DNA from: [Clostridium] citroniae WAL-17108
GTDB taxonomy: Bacteria; Bacillota; Clostridia; Lachnospirales; Lachnospiraceae
Assembly (NCBI RefSeq): GCF_000233455.1
Contig: NZ_JH376420.1
Span: forward strand, 1,181,489 to 1,245,488
Direction of reading: 5' to 3'
DNA: 64,000 nt
The first letter of the stretch is position 1. Each line of letters begins with the position of its first letter. This document shows, in pieces, positions 46,279 through 54,656 of this stretch. A program made the position numbers and the translations under genes. The notes below the pieces were generated by a model, which was given only the letters and a program-made list of their open reading frames with translations, made no database searches and was not told where the DNA came from.

Positions 46279-46946
46279 AGCAGCACCGCCTTATACCCCA
46301 GTCCGCGAACCGTTTTAAGAACAAATCCATCGCAGCCGGAAAACTTTTTCCGGATACCCGTGATATAGACGTCAACCGCCCGCAATCCGATGTCGCTGTC
46401 CATCCCCCAGAATTCGTCCATCAGCTGCCCCCTGGAAAACGTTTTGTTAGGATAGGAAAGCAGTTTATAGAGAATGTTAAACTCTCTCGTAGTCATCGCA
46501 ATCTCTGTCTCGTCCACAACGGCCGTCACCGCGTCTGCGTCCAGTACCAGGTTGCCAATGGTCAGTTTCCGTTCCATTTCAATGTTGGCCCGGCGTAAGA
46601 GAGCCCGCACACGCAGCAGCAGCTCCTCAACCTCAATGGGTTTTACCATGTAATCATCAATCCCAAACTGGAATCCCTTCTGCTTGGAAGGTAAGTCATC
46701 CTTTGCCGACATGAACAGAATGGGGATTGTCTTATTGACCTTCCGGATGGATTTGGCAAACTCAAACCCGTCAATCTCCGGCATCATAATATCTGAAATA
46801 ATCAAATCATAAAGATTATTATACATCTCATCATACGCATCCCTGGCATTTAAGCATCCCTTTGCCGAAAAACCGCTGTTATTCAAATACGAACACACGA
46901 ACTGATTTAATTCCGAATCATCCTCCACAATTAAGATATGGACCAT
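46275..46946 (-). CDS. OmpR-family response regulator
   Basis: A 223-residue regulator; ATG at 46946 (MVHILIVEDDSELNQFVCSY) follows GGAGAG. Receiver with DD (acidic pocket), phospho-Asp in DLIISDIMMPEIDGF and Lys in MVKPIEVEELLLRV; C-terminal winged helix (TTREFNILYKLLSYPNKTFS; VDVYITGIRKKF). The leader upstream carries two tandem hairpins (47006-47080). Likely controls the kinase, small membrane protein and MATE genes. Confidence 0.93.
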   Translation of the reverse strand: MVHILIVEDDSELNQFVCSYLNNSGFSAKGCLNARDAYDEMYNNLYDLIISDIMMPEIDGFEFAKSIRKVNKTIPILFMSAKDDLPSKQKGFQFGIDDYMVKPIEVEELLLRVRALLRRANIEMERKLTIGNLVLDADAVTAVVDETEIAMTTREFNILYKLLSYPNKTFSRGQLMDEFWGMDSDIGLRAVDVYITGIRKKFSGCDGFVLKTVRGLGYKAVLL

Positions 46947-46992
46947 AATGTCTCTCCTTCCGTCATATGAGCACGGTATCGCTTCCACATAG

Positions 46993-47094
46993 AGTATACC
47001 ATGGTCACTAAGCTCGTGGAAGACCTCGCTAAGTGTCCAGGCATGCATTCTCACTAGGCTCGTTAATACCTCGCCAAGTGTTCATAGTATACCA
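46993..47094 (-). promoter_or_regulatory. Leader with two covarying tandem hairpins and an extended -10 promoter
   Basis: On the minus strand TGGTATACT (47086-47094) is an extended -10 box. Just downstream come two related hairpins, CACTTGGCGAGG...CGAGCCTAGTG (47052-47080) and CACTTAGCGAGG...CGAGCTTAGTG (47006-47035), period 46 bp. The stems CACT-x-GGC/GCC-x-AGTG and CACT-x-AGC/GCT-x-AGTG keep pairing through a compensatory G-C to A-T change. AGTATACCA recurs at 46993-47001 at the other edge. Could be tandem regulator sites or structured RNA. Confidence 0.55.
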
Positions 47095-47114
47095 CACCAA
47101 TTGTTTGAGAATTA

Positions 47115-47579
47115 TTAAAAATGCTTTCCCAATACGGGTTCGATCAACCGCATCCCTCTCTTCATTTCCTGATAAGTACAAAACTTATCTGCAAGATTCA
47201 CCAGAATGGCCTCCTTTGATTTCGGGAGCTCCGAAAATGGCAAAGGCCACATATGGCTTTTTATAATATTTTCTGTTTTTCTATCCAATCTGAAATGCTC
47301 CCTGGCGTTTTTAACGGCAATTTTCGGATGTATGATGCCATGCTGATAATCCCCCAGTCCCATTTTCTTTATATCATATAAATAATAGTCATGCAGCATA
47401 GCCCCCATAACCAGGATCTTCAAATCAATATTCCATTGCCACCGTTCTGCAAGAAAAAAACTGTACACCGCAACATTATGGCTGTGCCAAAAACAGTTGT
47501 TCCTTCCATGCTGCGGATATTTTTTCATCTCCCGGAGGTTTGGATTTTCCTCCATCCGTTTCAATAATTCCAGAAACAT
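47115..47579 (-). CDS. HD-domain phosphohydrolase
   Basis: A 154-residue protein with ATG at 47579 (MFLELLKRMEENPNLREMKK) after AAGGA; GTG codons at 47612/47609 extend it by 11 residues and would couple it to the small gene upstream. HD-family metal ligands: CFWHSHNVAVYS (His), AMLHDYYLYD (His-Asp) and a late NLADKFCTY (Asp). Single-domain HD proteins hydrolyse nucleotides or phosphate esters; the substrate is unknown. Confidence 0.8.
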   Translation of the reverse strand: MFLELLKRMEENPNLREMKKYPQHGRNNCFWHSHNVAVYSFFLAERWQWNIDLKILVMGAMLHDYYLYDIKKMGLGDYQHGIIHPKIAVKNAREHFRLDRKTENIIKSHMWPLPFSELPKSKEAILVNLADKFCTYQEMKRGMRLIEPVLGKHF

Positions 47580-47614
47580 TTCTTTCCTTTTTATTTCCAG
47601 AGCCGCCACCACCC

Positions 47615-47725
47615 TTATAGCACTTTTAACTCATCTTCCTGATGTCTGTCCCAGCACACTTTTATACAATAAATAATCAGACCAATCATAGAGACACACG
47701 CCGTTGCTTTCAATATTTTTTTCAT
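47615..47725 (-). CDS. Small single-helix membrane peptide, 36 residues
   Basis: GAGG followed by AACTC precedes ATG at 47725. The product begins MKKILKATACVSMIGLIIYC, one transmembrane helix with a Lys-rich N-terminus, and ends in a charged tail (WDRHQEDELKVL). It stops just before the HD gene, suggesting cotranscription. Too short for family assignment. Confidence 0.5.
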   Translation of the reverse strand: MKKILKATACVSMIGLIIYCIKVCWDRHQEDELKVL

Positions 47726-47825
47726 GAGTTCCTCTCTCTTTCTTTTAACCATCAACAAGTTTCTATGATAATATAACACCTTGTTTTTGTTTGGGATTTA
47801 TTTATCCCTCCATTTCTCCACAATC

Positions 47826-48677
47826 CTATTCCGTTGGATCTGTGCTGCCACCGCTGCCGCAACCACAAGAATTACAATTAATATCCCGCGCATTCTGCTT
47901 CTCCTTTTTCACTAGAAATTGATCTACAAATTTCCCTTTCTGCTCTGATTTCATATAGTGGTATCCCATCACTGAAAACACAAGCGCACCGATAAAATTC
48001 ACAAATAAATCCTTCATCGTATCTAAAAGTCCGATATCTAAATAACCGCCGAGCCCTAAATCCTGTCCATTCACAATCACGCTGGTAATCTCATGTATTG
48101 CTGTCGGGTGATTGCCTCCGGCCGGGTCCAGCATAACAGAGGCAAATCCCTGTATTACCGTATCCTTCTGCATATCCAGGCCAAACATAAGATCACAGCC
48201 GCACTCAAAAAACTCCCACATGATACCTACGGTCATGGAGAAACAAAACGCCACAATCACTACAAAAATCGGTGAAAGTTTAAATAAGAATGTTTCATTT
48301 TCATTCAAAAGCTGAACCAGCGAAAATCCAATGGCCGCCACGATAAACCCATTGAGTGTATGCAGCATGGTATCCCACCAGGGAAACCATATATAGAAAG
48401 CCTCAATCTCTCCCAGGATTTCCGCACAGAAAATAAAAAGCAGTATGGTGTTCTGTACTGCATCCGGAAGTCGGATATGCCACTTTGATTCAATGAAGCT
48501 TGGCACCATAAAAAGCAGTATGGTTGCAAAGCAAAGAAACACATTTTGCCAGTCTCCGTTTTTTACCTGAATTGCCAGAACAACAGAAATCAATAGCCGA
48601 AGCAGAAAATAAAGGACAAATCCGCCTTTGTGGCTGCTGATCTGATAGAGCAACTCCGGATACTCCTCCTCTTGCAT
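47826..48677 (-). CDS. Polytopic membrane protein with Cys-rich tail
   Basis: A 283-residue protein; GGAGAG precedes ATG at 48677. Six or seven hydrophobic segments, with conserved-looking polar motifs in or near the membrane (WWDTMLHTLNGFIVAAIGFS; GIMWEFFECGCDLMFGLDMQ), resembling DUF2238/YjdF-like membrane proteins. The tail contains FVDQFLVKKEK, similar to the small protein at 41009, and finishes CNSCGCGSGG, a cysteine-rich end that could bind a metal. Upstream neighbour is the NMO-like gene. Confidence 0.6.
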   Translation of the reverse strand: MQEEEYPELLYQISSHKGGFVLYFLLRLLISVVLAIQVKNGDWQNVFLCFATILLFMVPSFIESKWHIRLPDAVQNTILLFIFCAEILGEIEAFYIWFPWWDTMLHTLNGFIVAAIGFSLVQLLNENETFLFKLSPIFVVIVAFCFSMTVGIMWEFFECGCDLMFGLDMQKDTVIQGFASVMLDPAGGNHPTAIHEITSVIVNGQDLGLGGYLDIGLLDTMKDLFVNFIGALVFSVMGYHYMKSEQKGKFVDQFLVKKEKQNARDINCNSCGCGSGGSTDPTE

Positions 48678-48691
48678 AAATGGCTCTCCTC

Positions 48692-49750
48692 CTATACTCC
48701 CAATTCTTCCAACACCTGTCTGACGGTCTGTATCCCTTTAATCTGTTCCACCTTTGCACTGCAGAATAATAATCCATGCTCAATATCACCGTTTACTGCA
48801 TTGATTAAGGCCTGAGAAATACAATATTTTGCTGTCGTTGGATTACACGATTTCAGGCAGTTATAGCAAAAATCAATCTCCTCACGGCCCTTCATCATCT
48901 TTTCTACAAAGGCATTCCTTATGGCCCTTCCCGGCATTCCGACAGGACTGTCGATAATAACCACGTCTTCTGCCGATGCCCGTACAAATGCCTGTTTATA
49001 AGCATTGCTGGCATCGCATTCCTCTGTGGCTACAAAACGCGTCCCCACCTGCACACCGTCCGCTCCCAGTCCTAAAAAATGCTCCTTATCCTGCGCGTTA
49101 AAGATACCGCCTCCAATGAATAACGGAATTTTTCTCTGATACACTTCTTCATACACAGATTTTAACAAAGCCGTTTTTTGCACCTCTCTGTCAAACGCCT
49201 CCGCAGTCTGCTGCAGATTTTCAAGCTGTTCCCTGCTATATCCCTGATGTCCCCCCGAATAGGGGCTTTCCATCACCAGGAAATCCGCCGTACAGGAATA
49301 CCTTTTGCTCCACATTTTAAGAATCAGGGAAGCAGCTTTTTCTGATGACAGCACCGGCGCAATCTTAACATCCGTTCCCAATGCAAACTTTGGAAGATCG
49401 ACCGGAAGTCCCGCCCCGGATATGATGGCATCCGCCCCTGCGTCTATGGCTGTCTTTACATACATACCATATAGCTGCGTCACGGACATAATATTTACCG
49501 CGACTGCTCCCTTTCCATCTGCCGCATATTTGGCTTTCTTTATTTCAAACGGAAGCTCCTGTAAGTTTGCCACCTCCGGTTTTGATCGAAATAAAGGGGA
49601 GTCATATCCGATCTGGGCGGTTGATATGACTCCCATCCCCCCTTCCTTTGCTACTGCTCCTGCCAGTCTGCCGCGGCTGACGCCAATACCCATTCCACCC
49701 TGGATAATCGGTTTGTCTAATACCAGGTTTCCTATCTTAACGTTCGGCAT
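48692..49750 (-). CDS. Nitronate monooxygenase/FabK-like FMN enzyme
   Basis: A 352-residue TIM-barrel flavoprotein. ATG at 49750 (MPNVKIGNLVLDKPIIQGGM) overlaps the end of the radical SAM gene by 14 bp. It has GGMGIGVSRGRLAGAVAKEGG, GADAIISGAGLPVDLP, GADGVQVGTRFVATEECDAS (FMN phosphate loop), and a late Cys-rich CYNCLKSCNP that resembles an Fe-S-type or structural cysteine motif also found in clostridial 2-nitropropane-dioxygenase-like proteins. Possibly an enoyl reductase-like or nitronate-oxidising enzyme; coupled to the radical SAM gene. Confidence 0.8.
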   Translation of the reverse strand: MPNVKIGNLVLDKPIIQGGMGIGVSRGRLAGAVAKEGGMGVISTAQIGYDSPLFRSKPEVANLQELPFEIKKAKYAADGKGAVAVNIMSVTQLYGMYVKTAIDAGADAIISGAGLPVDLPKFALGTDVKIAPVLSSEKAASLILKMWSKRYSCTADFLVMESPYSGGHQGYSREQLENLQQTAEAFDREVQKTALLKSVYEEVYQRKIPLFIGGGIFNAQDKEHFLGLGADGVQVGTRFVATEECDASNAYKQAFVRASAEDVVIIDSPVGMPGRAIRNAFVEKMMKGREEIDFCYNCLKSCNPTTAKYCISQALINAVNGDIEHGLLFCSAKVEQIKGIQTVRQVLEELGV

Positions 49751-51125
49751 CATAATCCCCTGCGCCACACTTTCCACAGGCACGGCAGGCTTTTCCCGAC
49801 TCGTTCCATAAGCGGTCGGCCACCGGCGCCCATTTTCTTGCAGTTTCCACACACTTATCTGAAAATTCTTTTGCACTCTCCAGGTTCTGATAATCTGTAC
49901 TCTTAGCTCCGCTTCGTTCCACTATCTCAGTCAAACGCCCCGGATTGTCCAGAACCGGACATGGGCGCAGCATGTTCTCGTTCCACGGCTGGTTATCATG
50001 GTAGCCCATAAACAGCGGGGAACAGTATGCCTCTAATAGCGTCTTTTCCCGGATATTAGAATCCGAATAGTGTACAAATGCACACGGTTCAATATCCCCG
50101 TTGGCATTGATATGTAAATAGCTCCGGCCTCCTGCAACGCACCCGCCCACATATTCACCGTCATTCCAGAAATCAATGGTAAAGATCGGTTTTGTACTTC
50201 GGTACGCGCGGATCTTGTGATACATCATTTCCCTCTGCTCCGCCGTCGCCATCAGTTCCGGCACCGCCCCTTTCCCGACCGGCATATAGGTAAAGAACCA
50301 GGCGAACTTTGCTCCCATCTCAATCATCTTATCAAAATATTCCTCGCTTCCAATTACCTCCGCATTGGCCGAGGTATAGCAACAGGAAATACCGAATGGC
50401 AGTTTTTTCTCCTTTAAGATATTCATGGCCCGTATAATCTTTTTGTAGGTTCCTTCTCCTCGCCTGGAGTCTGTCGCATCTTCAAATCCTTCAATACTGA
50501 TGGCCGGTATGAAATTTTTCACCCGCAGCATTTCTTCCGCAAAGGCCTCATCAATCAGCGTTCCATTGGTATAGGCGGAAAAGACGCAGTCGGGGTGATC
50601 CTCGCACAGCTGTATCAAATCACGCTTTCTGACCAGGGGTTCCCCGCCTGTAAACAGATAAACATAGGTTCCCAGTTCTACCCCCTGCTTTACGATATTG
50701 TCCATCTCCTCATACGTCAGGTTCATCTGATTTCCGTACTCTGCCGCCCAGCAGCCGGTACAATGTAAATTACAGGCACTTGTAGGGTCTAAAAGAATCG
50801 CCCAGGGAATGTTACACTGGTACTTTTCTTTGTTTGCCTCCTGTCGCTGATATCCAAGAAGGCAGCCGTTGATGATAAAATTTTCAAACAGCCGGTCCCG
50901 CACACCGGGATCTATATCCTTGCAAAGACTCATAATAAGCTGATACCAGTTATTTTCCTTATCATTTATCACACTCCGGACAGCGTTTCTCTCATCTTTC
51001 AGAGTGCCTTTCCGGTCAAATAAGTCGAACCAGTTAAGAAGCTTGGGAAGATTTTTTTCCGGATCTCTGTTCATATATCCCAATGCTGTTTTTATGGTCA
51101 ATGTCTCCATACTTTCCTTAATCAC
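49737..51125 (-). CDS. Radical SAM protein with SPASM-like C-terminus
   Basis: A 462-residue protein. GTG at 51125 follows GGAGG at 10 bp; ATG at 51110 is an alternative. CNLHCTGCWAAEYG is the CxxxCxxC 4Fe-4S/SAM motif, TGGEPLVRKRDLI the GGEP motif. The C-terminal half has further cysteines (GGCVAGGRSYLHINANGDIE; LRPCPVLDNPG; ACRACGKCGAGD), suggesting auxiliary clusters. An N-terminal 100-residue helical domain precedes the barrel. Such enzymes often modify peptides; a 26-residue hydrophobic peptide is encoded just upstream. Confidence 0.85.
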   Translation of the reverse strand: MIKESMETLTIKTALGYMNRDPEKNLPKLLNWFDLFDRKGTLKDERNAVRSVINDKENNWYQLIMSLCKDIDPGVRDRLFENFIINGCLLGYQRQEANKEKYQCNIPWAILLDPTSACNLHCTGCWAAEYGNQMNLTYEEMDNIVKQGVELGTYVYLFTGGEPLVRKRDLIQLCEDHPDCVFSAYTNGTLIDEAFAEEMLRVKNFIPAISIEGFEDATDSRRGEGTYKKIIRAMNILKEKKLPFGISCCYTSANAEVIGSEEYFDKMIEMGAKFAWFFTYMPVGKGAVPELMATAEQREMMYHKIRAYRSTKPIFTIDFWNDGEYVGGCVAGGRSYLHINANGDIEPCAFVHYSDSNIREKTLLEAYCSPLFMGYHDNQPWNENMLRPCPVLDNPGRLTEIVERSGAKSTDYQNLESAKEFSDKCVETARKWAPVADRLWNESGKACRACGKCGAGDYDAER

Positions 51126-51251
51126 TATCTTTTGTCCTCCGATTTTCTATTTCTTAATGCGTTTCTTTTCAGAATACGCATGAATCTGTCCCCAGACAGG
51201 CATAGGAAAAATTTCTTATGCCTGCTTTCTGCCATACATCTGTAATCTCCT

Positions 51252-51332
51252 TTATTTTCTTTTTTTAACGATTGCCGAAATGACTCCTACTACGACAACA
51301 ACTACCGCTACAACGACTACTTTTCCTAACAT
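51252..51332 (-). CDS. 26-residue hydrophobic peptide
   Basis: AGGAGG precedes ATG at 51332 and the product reads MLGKVVVVAVVVVVVGVISA then IVKKRK. It is a single Val-rich transmembrane helix with a basic end. It lies 127 bp upstream of the radical SAM gene on the same strand. It may be a small membrane regulator or, more speculatively, a substrate; it has no Cys, Ser or Thr suited to common radical SAM crosslinks apart from one Ser. Confidence 0.5.
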   Translation of the reverse strand: MLGKVVVVAVVVVVVGVISAIVKKRK

Positions 51333-51415
51333 ATGTCATATCCTCCTTTCCGTTTCAATAAGTGAATGATATCAACTCATTATTTGCGTTTTAATAAGAT
51401 TCTGTTTGATTATTA

Positions 51416-52185
51416 TTAATTGTCGTTTTTTGCCGCCTCGACCATGCTTTGTCCGATTGTAAACATCCCGCCAACCGTCAGATAAGTGCCGGCCGCCAGA
51501 ATATAGATCTCCATACCCTGGCCTGATTTTCCCAAAACCACCAGCACAAGAACCCATGCAAACACCGATTCTATGGCGGGCAGTATCCACCATTTATCTC
51601 CCAACCCTTTCCTGCTGGCAGCAAACTTTGCCTGAATCCAGGCTCGCCAGCCGAAGAAAAAAGCTGATATAAAATTTGTTGACAACACGACTATATTGTT
51701 AAACAGGATACAGAGCATTTCCAATACCGCTACCAGCGCATAGAAAGCAATTTTCAACCGATCCTCTGTGTCCCACTCTTTTTTATTAACGTCTGAATCT
51801 TTAGCAATGAAAAAATAAAAATCCATAAAAAAAGCTGATCCTAATATATTTAAGGCAATACCCGGAAGAATGGTAAAGACTGCACCAATCAGGAATGCAG
51901 CCATACCGCGGATCATTTTCTTTTCTTTAAACAATTTGGGTAACAGTTCAGGACGGCGGGAAAATGGGTGCAAAAGCGGGCGTTAAGCTTGCTTATAAGA
52001 CCGTTTTTGCACCCATTTTCCCATCGGATGGACATCCGATGCTTCTTGACCCGCTTTTCCGGTCAAGAAGATGAGCCGTCCTGAACAGTTACCAATTTGG
52101 GATAATTAATCGCCTTCCGTTCTTCCCAAAAAGAATAAAACAGCTTTCCAACCACTTTTTTGGAGCTTTTTTCAGAACTTACCAT
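51416..52185 (-). pseudogene. Membrane protein gene split by a 152-bp mobile element
   Basis: ATG at 52185 (MVSSEKSSKKVVGKLFYSFW, then ERKAINYPKL) overlaps the stop of the upstream DUF2974 gene. Translation then enters the element at 52092 and soon stops. Beyond the element, from 51940, the same frame repeats PKL and continues FKEKKMIRGMAAFLIGAVF with four or five hydrophobic segments to the stop at 51416. Removing the element and one copy of the 9-bp duplication (CAATTTGGG) restores an uninterrupted 202-codon reading frame. Family unknown. Confidence 0.85.
51941..52092 (-). mobile_element. 152-bp cloverleaf MITE-like element, copy 2 (inside a gene)
   Basis: Opposite orientation to the other two copies. 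Terminal repeats TAACAGTTCAGGACGGC and GCCGTCCTGAACAGTTAC enclose the same three arms. It is flanked by perfect 9-bp direct repeats CAATTTGGG (51932-51940 and 52093-52101), which encode Pro-Lys-Leu on each side. This is direct evidence of transposition with target-site duplication. Confidence 0.9.
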
Positions 52186-53204
52186 TGCAAATAATATGGC
52201 TTCAAATCCACCGGCATCACTTTTTGCAAGTTCTGATGTTGTTCTTGCTCCTCCTGCTTCCAGAGCATCAAAAAATTTCGTACAAAAAGTTCCCGTTCCT
52301 CAAAATCCGCGCTTTCAATCCAGCGGTCAAAAATCCCATCGTAAATCCAGGCTTTCTCCGCCAGCTGCCGCGCTGTCACAAAATGGTTCCCTTCTATCTG
52401 CCAGGAAAAGGCATCATGCTGTAAAATTCCATCCGCGCTGCTCTTTACAATAAGACCAGAATTCATCGCCACTGTCTGCTCCGTCCCATTTACAGGACTG
52501 TTACACCCAAACAGCATTCCTATAATACTAAACTCCGGCACTATTTTTATTATCCTGCCTTGAATATCCTGGTATTTTTCCTCATCTATCATAGCGGGGC
52601 AAAGCCCCGGACTGTCATTCATATAGATTGCATCAATTTGTTCCTTTGCCTCTTCGCTGCACATCATCGCCCCATAAACGGCTAAATTTCCTCCCTTGGA
52701 ATGTCCACCGATTCGATAACGTACCGTGCCGTCTTTGCATATTGTTTCCTCCAGATACCCGGCAGCTCTTTTCTGTGCCGGTACAACCTCAAAACCCAGC
52801 CGAAAGGATTCCCTCCAGCCAACGATGGTATTATCTGTACCACGAAAGGAGATGTAATCAATCCCGTCCTCCAATACAAAATGCAGGGCCGCAAACTGTG
52901 TCATTTCCTGTTCCCGATCCATGACGTCCCGGTATCCCCAAAGCATAATGTCTCCATATCTTTTAGAAGCCGCGGCTTTTTTTAATAAATCCGGATCAGC
53001 CGGGGACTTGCTTTCCCGGTGCTCAGAAAAGAAATTCTCCGCAGCGCACATCAGGGAAACCGGATTTTTTTCTGTCTCCGACACAATACCATCAAAGTCG
53101 AAATAGGACAGACAGGCCAGGATTAGGTTGTCTACCTCATTAAAAGGTGCTTCCGACCATAGTAAATCCCCTCTCCAGCGCAGATAAGAAATTATATTTC
53201 CCAA
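52179..53204 (-). CDS. Mbeg1-like/DUF2974 alpha/beta-hydrolase
   Basis: A 341-residue protein from a TTG start at 53204, with GAGGTG upstream. N-terminal MGNIISYLRWRGDLLWSEAP and FNEVDNLILACLSYFDFDGI are the DUF2974 opening. The hydrolase core has YISFRGTDNTIVGWRESF, the nucleophile elbow RIGGHSKGGNLAVYGAM (Ser in GHSKG) and MNDSPGL. Such lipase-like proteins are widespread in Firmicutes; substrate unknown. The start of the element-split gene overlaps its stop. Confidence 0.85.
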   Translation of the reverse strand: MGNIISYLRWRGDLLWSEAPFNEVDNLILACLSYFDFDGIVSETEKNPVSLMCAAENFFSEHRESKSPADPDLLKKAAASKRYGDIMLWGYRDVMDREQEMTQFAALHFVLEDGIDYISFRGTDNTIVGWRESFRLGFEVVPAQKRAAGYLEETICKDGTVRYRIGGHSKGGNLAVYGAMMCSEEAKEQIDAIYMNDSPGLCPAMIDEEKYQDIQGRIIKIVPEFSIIGMLFGCNSPVNGTEQTVAMNSGLIVKSSADGILQHDAFSWQIEGNHFVTARQLAEKAWIYDGIFDRWIESADFEERELFVRNFLMLWKQEEQEQHQNLQKVMPVDLKPYYLQW

Positions 53205-53231
53205 AAAATCACCTCTGTTTCTCAGTTTGTA

Positions 53232-53915
53232 TCAACTTCTGCTCTCTAAAAATTCCTTTGGCAGATCTATCTGTCCTGTATCAAATCTGACACAGGTAAA
53301 GCCATTATCGCCCTCCTTTTCAAAACCGGATATATTCTTTTCACTCTTTACTTCCAGACACGCATAAGTCTCCTTGTCAATTGCGTACTGATATCTTTGT
53401 TCATAGTTGGCAAATTTAATGGAAATGGCGTAAATATCGCAGTCGCGCCCCACAACCGTTACCTGGCCGGTTGGCGTTTGATTGAAAGTCAGTCTGGCCT
53501 TTTCCACATAATCCCCAAAATCCTTTGTCAGCTTTTTTACATAGTCCGGCTGGTATTTATCGGACCCCTGCCTTGTAAATGTTCCGTTTTCCGGCTGATA
53601 AAGTATGTAATTCTTTCCCTCAAGCAAAAATAAATATTCCTGATCCGCCTCGTAATAGATGTTGCCGTCAGCATCAACTGCCTTTGAGATGGTTCTCACG
53701 ATCCCATCTTCACCGGAAACCTCATAGGTAATAAAATACTGACTGGGAAGCGTTACGGTATGATACACCATTGGGGCCGCTTCTGTTTCTATCTTTGTGT
53801 CATTGCCTCCCGCCGTATCATTGTTACCGCCGACCTGTACTTTTACAGGACTGCAGCCTGTCAAGAGACACATCAGTAAGCCGCCTGATAAAATACCCGC
53901 TATTATTTTTTTCAT
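53232..53915 (-). CDS. Lipoprotein of unknown function
   Basis: A 227-residue protein; GAGGAATCAAT precedes ATG at 53915. Signal peptide with lipobox LTGC, then a mostly beta mature part (VYHTVTLPSQYFITYEVSGE; GKNYILYQPENGTFTRQG; TPTGQVTVVGRDCDIYAISI). The all-beta pattern resembles LolA/DUF4412-type lipoproteins but is not identifiable. Located 27 bp upstream of the DUF2974 gene; likely one transcript. Confidence 0.7.
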   Translation of the reverse strand: MKKIIAGILSGGLLMCLLTGCSPVKVQVGGNNDTAGGNDTKIETEAAPMVYHTVTLPSQYFITYEVSGEDGIVRTISKAVDADGNIYYEADQEYLFLLEGKNYILYQPENGTFTRQGSDKYQPDYVKKLTKDFGDYVEKARLTFNQTPTGQVTVVGRDCDIYAISIKFANYEQRYQYAIDKETYACLEVKSEKNISGFEKEGDNGFTCVRFDTGQIDLPKEFLESRS

Positions 53916-54027
53916 ATTGATTCCTCACTTTTTTATGAATCTGTAAGAAAAGCCGTTATGGCTGATCGTTTTATAAAACCATCCATCCAGAACGGCTTAT
54001 CCCATCTGTGTTTACTAACGTTACTAT

Positions 54028-54357
54028 TTACATAAAAATCAAATTCAAATTTGGGAAACCACCACTGACATTCCAAACGACAAACATAATTACCAGAGCA
54101 ATTACAAACGTAATCGCGCCTGTAAGATAGCGTTTATTTCCCTCCAGTACACCTTTTGCAAGCTGCTTTGGGAGCAGCAAAAGAGTCACGGAAATTGCCA
54201 AAAAGAACGAGGCGGCGAATACCATTGCCGATCCTATTCCTAACGGAATATTTGCAAAAAACAAAATCACGGAACCTACAATCCCAAGCAGTGCAATCGC
54301 CCACGACATATATCTGGTTCCTATTAACAGCCAATCAATACTTTCAAATAACTTCAT
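54028..54357 (-). CDS. Small three-helix membrane protein, 109 residues
   Basis: ATG at 54357 (MKLFESIDWLLIGTRYMSWA) follows GAGGAG. Three or four hydrophobic segments (AIALLGIVGSVILFFANIPL; AASFFLAISVTLLLLPKQLA; GAITFVIALVIMFVVWNVSG). No family recognised. No strong terminator was noticed on either side. Confidence 0.6.
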   Translation of the reverse strand: MKLFESIDWLLIGTRYMSWAIALLGIVGSVILFFANIPLGIGSAMVFAASFFLAISVTLLLLPKQLAKGVLEGNKRYLTGAITFVIALVIMFVVWNVSGGFPNLNLIFM

Positions 54358-54464
54358 AAATAATCTCCTCTCGTACTTACATTTTATTTTCCTGGTCTGC
54401 AGTGTCATTCTCCCGGTTCCCTTCCATTCTGCTGATCATGTTGAAATAATAACATTTCTTTATT

Positions 54465-54656
54465 TCAATTTGATTCGGGTATTGTTTGAGAATCATTAAT
54501 TGCTGTTTTTCTTTGGTCTGCGACCACTCTAATATACCTGACGCGGTTTGCTTTCTTACAGGCTAACGCAATTCCTCCTGACACAAGCAATACCAATACC
54601 GCCGTTTTACTCCAAAAGTTTATCCACAGGTTCTGCCTCCATGATTGTTTTTTCAA
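54465..54656 (-). CDS. Small single-helix membrane protein (start uncertain)
   Basis: The frame reads TAVLVLLVSGGIALACKKAN followed by a basic tail. It overlaps the 3' end of the broken acyltransferase gene; the ATG at 54656 is inside that gene and a start just past its stop is possible but has no canonical codon. Low support. Confidence 0.3.
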   Translation of the reverse strand: MKKQSWRQNLWINFWSKTAVLVLLVSGGIALACKKANRVRYIRVVADQRKTAINDSQTIPESN

